From a virus: DNA of 64,000 nt. The position numbers and the translations under genes are program-made. The notes under the pieces are model-generated. The model was given only the letters and a program-made list of their open reading frames with translations, was not told where the DNA came from and ran no database searches. Below, in pieces: positions 31,461 through 38,939 of the stretch (position 1 is its first letter; every line of letters starts with the position of its first letter). Location: IMG/VR virus record IMGVR_UViG_3300027852_000809, positions 1-64,000 of that record; one strand, 5' to 3'.

Positions 31461-32454
31461 CAATTAAGAAAGAAAAATACATTTATTTTCAACACCAACA
31501 CACAACACCCCGAAAACACTCACACTCACGACATAAGCACAATGCAATAAATCTACACCATAAAACACCATCACACCACCGCTAGCCGTTTGTAAACGAC
31601 TACAAACGTTTGTACGCAACAAATCCCGCGCGCGCGTACATATAACACAATCTACACCCGCAACCCATCCACACTACCAACCGCAACAACAAAGCAACAC
31701 CAACACGCAAACAGCTTAACCGCTCCCGCTCTTAGCGCACGCACGTACACAAGTGTAAGTGTACACTTTCCGCACAGAATCACAGCAGGAGAGCGCAACA
31801 GCGCGCACAATGGTACACTCGCTCCCGAATAACGCAACCACAACAAGCAGGAGCGCACCATTCACACGAATTCCCTCGCGTTGAGGTACACACGCCACGC
31901 AAAAGAGTACGCACAGCAGAAGCGCGCAAAATAGCGTTTCCCCTGACACGTCAAACTGATTCACCTCAACGGAGCGCAACCTCAACACTATCTACAGAAT
32001 AGCTTGTCAACCGCACGCCCAAAAACAGCGTACACAAAAAGCGAAAAGTTTTGAAGGCACGCCCGCGAAAATACAAGGGGAGGGGGTAAACCAAACGGTT
32101 TCCCCTCGCGACAAACACGCGCCACACCCACTGCTAAGCCGTGGCGTAGACAGGTGTGCAAAATATGGTTGTAGTCGCCTGCGCAGTAGCTTGGCTTTTT
32201 TTTTGGTGTTGTGTGATCGTGAACCTCAACGAATCGTTGCGGGAATTATCCGTTTGTAAACGGCTACGGGGTTGTTACGGAGACGTGTTTTGTGTGCTTG
32301 TGTTGTAATTATATATATAACTATAATATAGATTTGTGTGTTTTAGGGGTTATATAGTTGTGTGTCAGCTTGTTGCGTCAAAAAAAGACTATTCCTATGT
32401 GGAGTTTTTTCGTAAAAAAGTGGCAAATACTATTCCTGTGTGCAGTTTTTTGTG
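31461..32454. other. non-coding tract with strand-composition flip; candidate replication origin
   Basis: About 1 kb without convincing genes. On the plus strand the left part (to about 32050) is strongly A/C-rich and the right part (from about 32150) strongly G/T-rich; GC content is above the phage average. It contains CGTTTGTAAACG twice (31587-31598 and 32251-32262, the second extended to CCGTTTGTAAACGG), a perfect palindrome ACAAACGTTTGT (31602-31613), CGCGCGCG near 31627, and T/A-rich stretches near 32300-32345. It separates leftward from rightward transcription. A bidirectional origin fits all of this, but no DnaA-box cluster was recognised. Confidence 0.45.
32388..32451 (+). repeat. pair of 23-base direct repeats (operator or iteron)
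   Basis: ACTATTCCTATGTGGAGTTT (32388-32407, then TTT) and ACTATTCCTGTGTGCAGTTT (32429-32448, then TTT), with an 18-base gap. They differ at two positions. They lie directly upstream of the TACCTTTG promoter element at 32455. Confidence 0.6.
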
Positions 32455-32462
32455 TACCTTTG
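32455..32462 (+). promoter_or_regulatory. -7 element TACCTTTG of the rightward operon
   Basis: Matches TAnnTTTG. No TTTG lies 19 bases upstream; that position falls in the second direct repeat, so activation through a repeat-binding protein is plausible. The same TACCTTTG, also without a clear -33, precedes the plus-strand genes at 44925. Confidence 0.5.
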
Positions 32463-32527
32463 GGCTACAATGAATGGTAATACTTTTTTCATAAAGTGTT
32501 TAAGTTTTTATGTTAATAATTAATTTT

Positions 32528-32590
32528 ACCCTCCTGTTGAGGTTGTTACAGACCTAGTGATGGTTAGAAACGGCGGGAGGGTTTTTAAAA
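32528..32590 (+). promoter_or_regulatory. attenuator-like hairpin in the rightward leader
   Basis: ACCCTCC (32528-32534) and GGAGGGT (32576-32582) pair around a 41-base loop and are followed by TTTTT, inside the transcript before the first gene. It could end transcription unless antiterminated. The loop contains GAGGTTGTTACAGACC, reminiscent of the GTTGTAAC box of the leftward leaders. Confidence 0.45.
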
Positions 32591-32601
32591 CAGAAAGAAT
32601 G

Positions 32602-32829
32602 GCTAAGGAGTTTAAAATACCTGTTAAGGAAGTAGTTTTAAGTGTGGAAACGTATAATGAACTAGAGGAAAAATTAGAGAGTGCTGAAATGTTTAAGGAA
32701 AAGATAACTCGTTTTTTTGAAAATCTAACAAAATCAAATGTTAGGGTTCATGAGGATATTTTAGATTTTACTGAAATACATATTAATACAAGTGGATTAC
32801 ATGGTGAGGTATTAATATCAGGAAGATAA
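32602..32829 (+). CDS. hypothetical protein (75 aa), first gene of rightward operon
   Basis: ATG at 32602 is chosen (MAKEFKIPVKEVVLSVETYN) because the longer frame starts inside the attenuator-like hairpin. Helical protein with EELEEKLESAEMFKEKI-like heptads. No family recognised. Confidence 0.55.
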   Translation, partial: AKEFKIPVKEVVLSVETYNELEEKLESAEMFKEKITRFFENLTKSNVRVHEDILDFTEIHINTSGLHGEVLISGR

Positions 32830-32831
32830 TT

Positions 32832-33002
32832 ATGTGCTTGAGTATTGAAATGTTTATGATCCGTGCGTTCGATTCTTTTTTGGAGTTGTTCGTGTTGAGA
32901 AGTACGTGTTGCGATGCTCCGATGGTGAATGATAATTGTCATGATGCTTTTGGCGATATGCCAATTTATAGTTGTGTGAATTGTAATACTGAATATATAT
33001 AG
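32832..33002 (+). CDS. Cys-rich small protein (56 aa)
   Basis: ATG at 32832, TAG at 33000-33002. Contains a CC pair, one C, and C-terminal CVNC, which could make a small zinc site. Two bases before the next ATG region, consistent with an operon. Confidence 0.45.
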   Translation: MCLSIEMFMIRAFDSFLELFVLRSTCCDAPMVNDNCHDAFGDMPIYSCVNCNTEYI

Positions 33003-33004
33003 AT

Positions 33005-33262
33005 ATGGCAGAAAAAGCAGAAAATGAATTGGATTGGAAATTAAAAATGAAAAGGTTTCCTGATGTTGAAGGAGTTTCAATATTTGAAAAGGAGTTGGAA
33101 GGGTTGTTGAATAAGCACTCTCAAGAGAACGGTAGTGATACTCCTGATTTTATATTGGCGCAGTATTTAACTGGCTGTTTAGAGGTATTTAATAATACTG
33201 TACGTAGACGTAGTGATTGGTATAAACGTGATGGATTTGTTTACTATACTCTACAGGAATGA
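33005..33262 (+). CDS. hypothetical protein (85 aa)
   Basis: Acidic/basic helical start (MAEKAENELDWKLKMKRFPD), then TPDFILAQYLTGCLEVFNNT. This is the usual form of a small phage DUF found beside prophage-encoded tail or host-takeover genes. Overlaps the next gene as ATGA. Confidence 0.55.
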   Translation: MAEKAENELDWKLKMKRFPDVEGVSIFEKELEGLLNKHSQENGSDTPDFILAQYLTGCLEVFNNTVRRRSDWYKRDGFVYYTLQE

Positions 33263-33330
33263 TGGGTAATGTATTTAATTTGACAGATGAAATTGAAAAA
33301 GAACTAAAAGAATATTTTAGTAATGAATAG
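33259..33330 (+). CDS. 23-aa peptide
   Basis: Starts in the ATGA overlap with the previous stop and ends 8 bases inside the next gene. MMGNVFNLTDEIEKELKEYF is an amphipathic helix. Coupled translation makes it plausible; function unknown. Confidence 0.35.
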   Translation: MMGNVFNLTDEIEKELKEYFSNE

Positions 33331-33652
33331 GAGAAAATTTATAAAAAGACTAGGGTTGTCTGTCGGCGTGGTCGCAGTTGCTCCAATATTGCTTTCTGCT
33401 AAATCCGAACCTCAACCTATAGTTGTTGAAGAAGCACCTTTTGAAGGAACTGATGGTCTTTTTGCACAGATACAAAATAACCCGAAAGAATTTACTGTTC
33501 ATGGCGATCAACAACAAATTGATAAATTCCATGAACTATTATCGGATATTTGTGATGGTGAAGAAACTATTTTTTCTACAAAATATAGACCTTTAAAAAG
33601 TAAATCTCAAATTATAATAGGTGATAAAATAAAGTATGGTTATTATAAATAA
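33323..33652 (+). CDS. protein with twin-arginine-like signal (109 aa)
   Basis: Starts MNRRKFIKRLGLSVGVVAVA, an RR motif plus hydrophobic region as in Tat signal peptides, followed by a short exported domain (about 80 residues, beta-rich). It carries no visible cofactor motif. An exported, pre-folded protein made from a phage operon is unusual. Confidence 0.55.
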   Translation: MNRRKFIKRLGLSVGVVAVAPILLSAKSEPQPIVVEEAPFEGTDGLFAQIQNNPKEFTVHGDQQQIDKFHELLSDICDGEETIFSTKYRPLKSKSQIIIGDKIKYGYYK

Positions 33653-33724
33653 GGCGAAATGGTGAAGTGGAAACACGGCGGTCTGCAAAACCGCTATGCA
33701 AGGGTTCGATTCCCTTTCTCGCTT
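33653..33724 (+). tRNA. tRNA-Cys (GCA)
   Basis: Anticodon arm GCGGT-CTGCAAA-ACCGC gives anticodon GCA. T-arm AAGGG-TTCGATT-CCCTT. D-arm GGTG...CAC. The acceptor stem pairs with one mismatch and one G-T. CCA is not encoded. It lies one base behind the Tat-like gene in the same direction. Phage tRNAs often compensate codon use or replace host tRNAs cut in defence. Confidence 0.85.
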
Positions 33725-33746
33725 CTAGTAAGATAGAAATAATGGT

Positions 33747-33820
33747 ATGCACCGTCATACAGTTTATTAGATAGGTTTAAATTACCTTGACGTTATCCTG
33801 TTTCGCGGTGCATTTTTTTA
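33747..33820 (+). ncRNA. structured RNA with terminator-like end
   Basis: ATGCACCG (33747-33754) pairs perfectly with CGGTGCAT (33806-33813) around a 51-base interior and is followed by TTTTTTT. An internal GGTTTAAATTACC hairpin is possible. It is directly downstream of tRNA-Cys and could be a processed small RNA or a large terminator. Confidence 0.5.
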
Positions 33821-33822
33821 GG

Positions 33823-34032
33823 ATGGAAAGATTTGAAACTACAATACTGGCGATTATAAAAGGACATAGTAAAGTTCGTTATCGATTACGTTATGTCGAT
33901 TATTCAGTAAATCAATGGACTGTTCCTGCGTACCTCAACGATGTTGGATTAAAAAACATTCTTTCAGATAATTCTATAGATGGTTTAGATATTATTTTGA
34001 AAGATTATTCCGTTACTATCAATGACCGATAA
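33823..34032 (+). CDS. hypothetical protein (69 aa)
   Basis: ATG at 33823 is chosen (MERFETTILAIIKGHSKVRY) because earlier codons fall in the RNA hairpin. Contains VDYSVNQWTVPAYLNDVGLK. Overlaps the next gene by 11 bases. No family recognised. Confidence 0.55.
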   Translation: MERFETTILAIIKGHSKVRYRLRYVDYSVNQWTVPAYLNDVGLKNILSDNSIDGLDIILKDYSVTINDR

Positions 34033-34447
34033 CGAAAAACTTATTAATTGGGTAGAGGACTTCTACTATAATATAAAAAAAACCTCAACAATTAGTGGTA
34101 TATCATTTTCGTATTATAAAAGCCTACGAGGATATTTTAAGCACTCTATTTTACTTACCGATATAAAACAAAGGGAATTCACATTAAACGATTACCGTGT
34201 ATGGGAACGTATGCTAACAAACATTAAAGGCTCACATAATCCTGTTGAAAGCGGTGGGTTGTATTTTCGGTATAATGATTATGCGGATATATGTGGTGAA
34301 AGCGCTTTTTATAAAACTAAAAAAAAATTCACTGATCTTAAATTACTTCTTGAGACTCCTTTTAAATTTTACTTCATATTGAACCCGCTCTACATAGTGA
34401 AGGTTTATAACCCTACCTCTAAAAAAGACGAAACTCCTGAATCATGA
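34022..34447 (+). CDS. hypothetical protein (141 aa), last rightward gene
   Basis: Helical, with FKHSILLTDIKQREFTLNDY and FYFILNPLYIVKVYN. May be a small winged-helix-like domain (YFRYNDYADICGESAFYKTK). Ends in the terminator at 34433-34466. Confidence 0.55.
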   Translation: MTDNEKLINWVEDFYYNIKKTSTISGISFSYYKSLRGYFKHSILLTDIKQREFTLNDYRVWERMLTNIKGSHNPVESGGLYFRYNDYADICGESAFYKTKKKFTDLKLLLETPFKFYFILNPLYIVKVYNPTSKKDETPES

Positions 34448-34466
34448 CAATCAGGAGTTTCTTTCT
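34433..34466 (+). terminator. terminator of the rightward operon
   Basis: ACTCCTGA (34433-34440) pairs with TCAGGAGT (34451-34458), loop 10 bases, followed by TTCTTTCT. It overlaps the last codons of the 141-aa gene. Confidence 0.75.
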
Positions 34467-34541
34467 AGTTATGGCAACTAAAAGCTCAAAAAAGAGTTTT
34501 CTTTTGTGGGAATTAATAATTCGCATCCACAAGATACTAAA

Positions 34542-34802
34542 TTATTCTTGCTTCTCAAGAGGTATTTTAGTAAAATCTAAATAATAATGTCTTCCTGCTT
34601 TAAAAAATTTATGAGCAGGTGCATCTTTTGATATAGATATTGTTAACTGTCCTGACGGTGTAGCTTTTGAGAAAGATTTATTTTCTTCATTTTCAGTACC
34701 ATCGTCGTTTGCGAAAACAGCACTAAGGTACGCCACACTATCATAATGCTCTGTTGCAGGAATTACCGTATCACAACGGAATTTCGCTTTAATAGTACGC
34801 AT
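34542..34802 (-). CDS. hypothetical protein (86 aa)
   Basis: Beta-rich (AKFRCDTVIPATEHYDSVAY, HKFFKAGRHYYLDFTKIPLE). Similar to small phage proteins of virion or accessory type. Convergent to the rightward operon. No family recognised. Confidence 0.6.
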   Translation of the reverse strand: MRTIKAKFRCDTVIPATEHYDSVAYLSAVFANDDGTENEENKSFSKATPSGQLTISISKDAPAHKFFKAGRHYYLDFTKIPLEKQE

Positions 34803-34824
34803 ATATAAAAAGTTTATGGATTAT

Positions 34825-34904
34825 GTCAGGTTTCACGCTCGACAAACCAAAGATAATAAAAAAAGAGGGCGATCGCCCTCTTTTAATATTTTTAGTTTCC
34901 TGAC
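34825..34904 (-). terminator. nested hairpins; terminator of the leftward unit ending at 34910
   Basis: Inner perfect stem AAAAGAGGGC/GCCCTCTTTT (34861-34884), outer stem GTCAGG (34825-34830)/CCTGAC (34899-34904). On the minus strand the inner hairpin is followed by TTTTTTATTATC. It may end the transcript of the secreted-protein gene just upstream. Confidence 0.7.
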
Positions 34905-34909
34905 CTCAT

Positions 34910-35245
34910 TCAGACGAAGTATGTCAACGCATCACGGGCATTAGGAAACCTTTTTATTTTAGTAAAGCTTTGTTCTTTAATCTCAATCAAGATTCCACCA
35001 TAAGGAACATAAGGATCAAGAAAGTATTGATAACTCGCTACTGACTTTTTTACCTGTTTGTTTTCGGTAGATTTGAAATTGATTACGTCAACTAAGACTG
35101 TACTAAAATCTGCAACTTCTAAAGAAACACTAATAAAAGTGTTATCTACAGTGGTCGATTTGTCGGTAATGGTTGGATTTGCAGACCAACTCATTGCAGT
35201 AATAAAGAATACCAATACAACTGCTAAGAACCTTAAAGATTTCAT
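34910..35245 (-). CDS. secreted protein (111 aa)
   Basis: ATG at 35245 (MKSLRFLAVVLVFFITAMSW) begins a Sec signal peptide; the in-frame TTG further upstream is rejected. The mature part is beta-rich. A TATATTTG box (35259-35252) lies 6 bases before the ATG, so the mRNA may be leaderless; no exact -33 match. Function unknown. Confidence 0.6.
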   Translation of the reverse strand: MKSLRFLAVVLVFFITAMSWSANPTITDKSTTVDNTFISVSLEVADFSTVLVDVINFKSTENKQVKKSVASYQYFLDPYVPYGGILIEIKEQSFTKIKRFPNARDALTYFV

Positions 35246-35370
35246 ACAAACCAAATATACAAAAAAAATCCCTAATTGTTAAACAAAAAGGGATTATTGG
35301 ATGAAAACAAGATAATGACGGGCATCTTGTAGATGGAACAAAAGTAGTTAAAACTTAATAAACATACAAC

Positions 35371-35748
35371 CTAATTTAAGTTTTCTGCCAATTTATTAAA
35401 TAAGTCTATTGGATTCATTAGGAGCTGTTCACAAACTCTATTAATCACTACAGCTTGATTTTGTGGCTTTAAATAACCTAATTCTTTTTCTATCCAGTTA
35501 AAAAAATCAAAACCTTCTTTTAAGTTTTTATAGAAATTAACGATATTAACGTGTCCATCAGTGATTTCTTGCGCCCAAAAATAAGCTCTCTTTTCATCAG
35601 GTAAAGCATTATATATTCTTTTTATCGTATAAATATTAGAATATACAATACCTACTTGAGACTCTATTCTAGGAAGGAGAGCAGATTTCCCTTCAACATC
35701 TAAGGCGTTCATTGCTCCAAGAGAGCATAAATAATATGAATTGTTCAT
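35371..35748 (-). CDS. hypothetical protein (125 aa)
   Basis: Helical domain (ALPDEKRAYFWAQEITDGHV, EKELGYLKPQNQAVVINRVC). Common composition for phage-encoded single-domain proteins. No family recognised. Confidence 0.55.
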   Translation of the reverse strand: MNNSYYLCSLGAMNALDVEGKSALLPRIESQVGIVYSNIYTIKRIYNALPDEKRAYFWAQEITDGHVNIVNFYKNLKEGFDFFNWIEKELGYLKPQNQAVVINRVCEQLLMNPIDLFNKLAENLN

Positions 35749-35771
35749 TGTTTTATTTTAATTAATATTTT

Positions 35772-36374
35772 TTATGATACGCTTTCGGCAAAATCTAATG
35801 CCATTTCTTTAGCTTCCTCTAAAGTGGTTGCTGTCCATTCACCCTTACCCCAAGTTTTAGGATATGGTGAAAATGCTGTTCCTATTGTTCCTCGTAATTT
35901 TTCATTAGGATGATCTTTCTTATAAATCCAAGCAACTGAAACCCCTGTTGTACCATCTTGAATTGTTTCGGTAGCTGTAACCTTATCTTTACCTGTTTTT
36001 TCCATATCTAAATCACCATAAAATACTCTACATGATTCAATATAATCTTCCTTATTAGAAGGTCTATAACCACTATTATCTTTTTTACAAGTGCTTCCAA
36101 TTCCGAAACCAAATATAGCCCTATGACTTCTGCCATACCATTTTTGTTCTACTGGATTAAAACCAAGCAAGTTAGTTACCTGTTCAGTAATTCCTTTTCT
36201 TAATAGAAATTTTAAATTTTCTTCTAATCCTACAAATGTTAAATAAGACCCGTCAACTTTTGATACATAAGATTGTAGTGCATCTTCCAAGCCTTCCTTA
36301 TCTGTATCAACAACATTTGCGATTGAATCAATAAACGATTGTAATTTCTTTTTAGATATTCTTGTTTTTTTCAT
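35772..36374 (-). CDS. hypothetical protein (200 aa)
   Basis: Basic N-terminus (MKKTRISKKKLQSFIDSIAN), middle with two cysteines (GSTCKKDNSGYRPSNKEDYI, ESCRVFYGDLDMEK), C-terminal TWGKGEWTATTLEEAKEMAL. Preceded by and nearly touching a 235-aa gene; likely one operon. No family recognised. Confidence 0.55.
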   Translation of the reverse strand: MKKTRISKKKLQSFIDSIANVVDTDKEGLEDALQSYVSKVDGSYLTFVGLEENLKFLLRKGITEQVTNLLGFNPVEQKWYGRSHRAIFGFGIGSTCKKDNSGYRPSNKEDYIESCRVFYGDLDMEKTGKDKVTATETIQDGTTGVSVAWIYKKDHPNEKLRGTIGTAFSPYPKTWGKGEWTATTLEEAKEMALDFAESVS

Positions 36375-36375
36375 C

Positions 36376-37083
36376 TTACTTCTTTTTTAAATTATCAGAT
36401 TCTTTTAAACTCCTAAACCAATCGATATTACCATCAGAAAGAGCGTCGCCCCAATTAATGTAATCACTGTCTTCTTCAAAGCGTTCCTGAAAATTATGTT
36501 CCCATTCTTTATCTATAAGACCATCAGCAGTTCTTTGTCGCCTGTAATATTCTTTCCACCAATCTACTTTTTTAATAGTAGTATAGTCAGGGATTATTCC
36601 GATTTCGCCGTTCCTTTTTGGGTCAACTAGCGCAGGCATACCGTAATAATAAATTTTACGATTTTTTTCTGAATCTTGATCTAAGAAATTAAAAGGATGT
36701 TCAGGTAGCACAATCATAAGATATTGCGCTTTACTCATTGCAAATTCAATATTGTGAGTTGAAAAAGAATGAATTAACTTTTTATCACAAAGCAATTTAA
36801 CTCTATATCCATTTCGGAAATGATAATCATCCCATTTAATTTTAGTAGTTTGATAACTCTCAATTAATACATCCCACATATTACGCTTCATACTAACATG
36901 GTAAGCTAACCAATGTTCTGAATCTAAAGGAGGTAATGTGCCTTCGGGAAGACTATCAGAATAATAAAGCCACCAAGTATCAACTTCTCCGTTAAGTGCT
37001 TTATGTTTTTTATTTGGGATGTTCCAAACATCGTATTCTTTTTTATTTACTAAAATTGTAAATGCTTTTTTAGCTGTAGTCAT
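36376..37083 (-). CDS. hypothetical protein (235 aa)
   Basis: Tryptophan-rich protein (EVDTWWLYYSDSLPEGTLPP, KKVDWWKEYYRRQRTADGLI). No known motif. Between the kinase-like and 200-aa genes, spacing 1-12 bases. Confidence 0.55.
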   Translation of the reverse strand: MTTAKKAFTILVNKKEYDVWNIPNKKHKALNGEVDTWWLYYSDSLPEGTLPPLDSEHWLAYHVSMKRNMWDVLIESYQTTKIKWDDYHFRNGYRVKLLCDKKLIHSFSTHNIEFAMSKAQYLMIVLPEHPFNFLDQDSEKNRKIYYYGMPALVDPKRNGEIGIIPDYTTIKKVDWWKEYYRRQRTADGLIDKEWEHNFQERFEEDSDYINWGDALSDGNIDWFRSLKESDNLKKK

Positions 37084-37094
37084 AATCTATATTT

Positions 37095-37589
37095 TTAAAA
37101 AATCCATTCTACTTTCTTCATTTTTTTTGAATAGTGAATCATATTGTAAAATTGTCCGTAATCATGGCAGACAAGATTTTTCCCAATCCATCCAAAATTA
37201 TCTACCTTAACATCCCAAAGGAAATCAGGAACTTTTTCAGGTCTATCAAAGTGAGGTTTCTCAATGGTTTTTTTCATAACCAAAAGTCTTCCGTTTGGAG
37301 AAATCCACTTTACAGGAGCAAACCAATCTTTTACCCATTCCATGTCGCCAGTTAAATATTGAACCTCATTCCAAATCATCCACTCTATTGTATTCTGATT
37401 TGTATTGTTTGGCTCAACTTTTATAACATACTTGTCGTCTAAGGAATATTCAAAAACGTTTCTATGTATTCCTGATCCAATAAATTTACTACAAAGAGAA
37501 GTTATGAAATCATATCCAACAGCAGGAATTTTAAGCATCTCATTTGCCCGCTCCATATCTAACAATGTATCTTCAATTATATATGCCAT
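37095..37589 (-). CDS. minimal protein-kinase-like fold protein (164 aa)
   Basis: IGSGIHRNVFEYSLDDKYVI plus KVE resembles a glycine loop and VAIK lysine (37-58). EWMIWNEVQYL may supply the helix-C Glu, LLVMKKT the hinge. DVKVDNFG (128-135) mirrors the catalytic loop D-x-K-x-x-N, and CHDYG (about 143-147) the DFG. At 164 residues it is far shorter than ordinary kinases, lacking most of the C-lobe. Could phosphorylate a host protein or nucleotide, or be an inactive pseudo-kinase. Confidence 0.55.
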   Translation of the reverse strand: MAYIIEDTLLDMERANEMLKIPAVGYDFITSLCSKFIGSGIHRNVFEYSLDDKYVIKVEPNNTNQNTIEWMIWNEVQYLTGDMEWVKDWFAPVKWISPNGRLLVMKKTIEKPHFDRPEKVPDFLWDVKVDNFGWIGKNLVCHDYGQFYNMIHYSKKMKKVEWIF

Positions 37590-37592
37590 AGT

Positions 37593-38039
37593 CTAAAAAT
37601 CTCCGTCGGCTACCTGCAAACAAGTTAATCCTATTTCTCTCCATTGCTGAACCATACTTCTTCTATCTTCTAAAACGAAAAGAATTTCATCAAGCTTTAT
37701 CCCTGCCTTTTCTAATTGTTCAGGTTTAACAGCAATATCGTGTCTAAAATCTCCATCTGGACGCATCAACAAATTTCCTTTATGAGTTCTAATCCCTAAG
37801 TGCTTCATTATCCATTCTTGGGTTTGCTCTCTAACACTTTCACGTCTTCCTGTGCAAAAAATGATATGGTAATGATTTATAAATTGTTCTAGCAATTTAA
37901 TAATATCATCCATTGGCTCGTCTTCAAAACAAGCGTTGTAGAAATCATCCCAATTTTTAGGGTCTTGTTGAAGATATTTTAATCTATCTCCTACTTTTGA
38001 TATAGTACCGTCTATATCTACGATTATAGTTGTTTTCAT
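37593..38039 (-). CDS. HAD-superfamily phosphatase (PseT-like 3'-phosphatase domain)
   Basis: A 148-residue protein. VDIDGTISKVGDRL (motif I DxDGT, residues 8-12), FCTGRRESVREQTQEW (motif II T/G-R), and LEDRRSMVQQWREIG (motif III/IV acidic). This arrangement matches the 3'-phosphatase domain of T4 polynucleotide kinase without the kinase half; it would clean 3' ends of nicked DNA or RNA before ligation. Adjacent to the kinase-like gene (3-base gap). Confidence 0.75.
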   Translation of the reverse strand: MKTTIIVDIDGTISKVGDRLKYLQQDPKNWDDFYNACFEDEPMDDIIKLLEQFINHYHIIFCTGRRESVREQTQEWIMKHLGIRTHKGNLLMRPDGDFRHDIAVKPEQLEKAGIKLDEILFVLEDRRSMVQQWREIGLTCLQVADGDF

Positions 38040-38668
38040 AATTTTGGAATATATAGATTTGTTGGATTGTTTTTTTGAATATCTATACTTGGGAAGTTCA
38101 TTTTAAATATTTGTAAATTAAAAGGGCTTGTAATTAAATGAATTCCTGTTTTTGAAGGAATTTCGCAAAAAACTTTATTAGGAATTAAATCATTAATAGG
38201 TTCTATTAAATTTATGCAGGTTTTTATTCTCTCTAATAAATGAATTTCTTCTGAATCTATATCAATTATCCATTTTTTGTTTTTATCATGTGAAAATTTG
38301 CCGACAGCAGATGAATATGATTTATAAATTTTATCATAATTCTTATTAATAAGATTATCTGTAACAAGTTTTAAATGCTGTAAAGCAGTCTTTTCAAATG
38401 AACGTTTATTTAAGTTAATTCCTGCTCTAGCATTAAATATTTCACAAAGTTGAATGATTTCTTTTTCTATAAAATCTAAATATTCTATAGAATTTACATA
38501 ATAAGCTTTAATTAAACGAGAATTATTATTTGTTCCATTTACTTTCTGACCTTCTTTTGCATCTTTTTTTCTTTGCAAAACTTGAATGAAATAAAATTCA
38601 TCATTTAACTTAAAGTCTAGCAAAGGGCGAATTAAATTAAAATTATTAGTAGGCTTATCCATTATCAT
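38036..38668 (-). CDS. hypothetical protein (210 aa), possible primase-like core
   Basis: KKWIIDIDSEEIHLLERIKT contains a DxD, and CEIPSKTGIHLITSPFNLQI follows. The combination DxD ... G-x-H resembles the AEP primase/ligase-primase catalytic layout, but the protein is small and no zinc motif is present. Overlaps the HAD gene by 4 bases. Assignment very tentative. Confidence 0.45.
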   Translation of the reverse strand: MIMDKPTNNFNLIRPLLDFKLNDEFYFIQVLQRKKDAKEGQKVNGTNNNSRLIKAYYVNSIEYLDFIEKEIIQLCEIFNARAGINLNKRSFEKTALQHLKLVTDNLINKNYDKIYKSYSSAVGKFSHDKNKKWIIDIDSEEIHLLERIKTCINLIEPINDLIPNKVFCEIPSKTGIHLITSPFNLQIFKMNFPSIDIQKNNPTNLYIPKL

Positions 38669-38939
38669 CTTCTTTTGGCATTGTTAGTTCTATTTTAACT
38701 CCATGAACACCTTTAAGAGCATTTTCGATATTTTCTTTAACATCAGCATTTAATGTGTTGGGCGAAACCATGTCTTCTGTTACGGTAATTTTTCGATTAA
38801 TGATTGGTTTTTGAAATAATGTATCAGGAAGTTCTATTTCCATTCCAATACTTACTTCGTCAATATGTAGTGCAACTTTATTTTTAGTTACTCTAGCGCT
38901 CCCGTTTTCTCTTACGTTTAAATAAAATTTTGTTTTCAT
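38655..38939 (-). CDS. hypothetical protein (94 aa)
   Basis: Beta/alpha protein (NKVALHIDEVSIGMEIELPD, NALKGVHGVKIELTMPKED). Overlaps neighbours by 14 and 4 bases. No family recognised. Confidence 0.5.
   Translation of the reverse strand: MKTKFYLNVRENGSARVTKNKVALHIDEVSIGMEIELPDTLFQKPIINRKITVTEDMVSPNTLNADVKENIENALKGVHGVKIELTMPKEDDNG

Noticed and set aside
31652-31988. Overlapping ORFs (69 and 90 aa) in the non-coding tract
   Set aside because: Cys/Val/Leu-rich with no protein-like composition; they arise from the A/C-skewed DNA and have no neighbours in operon order.
33747-33820. Reading of the RNA as a second tRNA
   Set aside because: The 8-bp closing stem fits, but no T-arm or anticodon arm can be formed.
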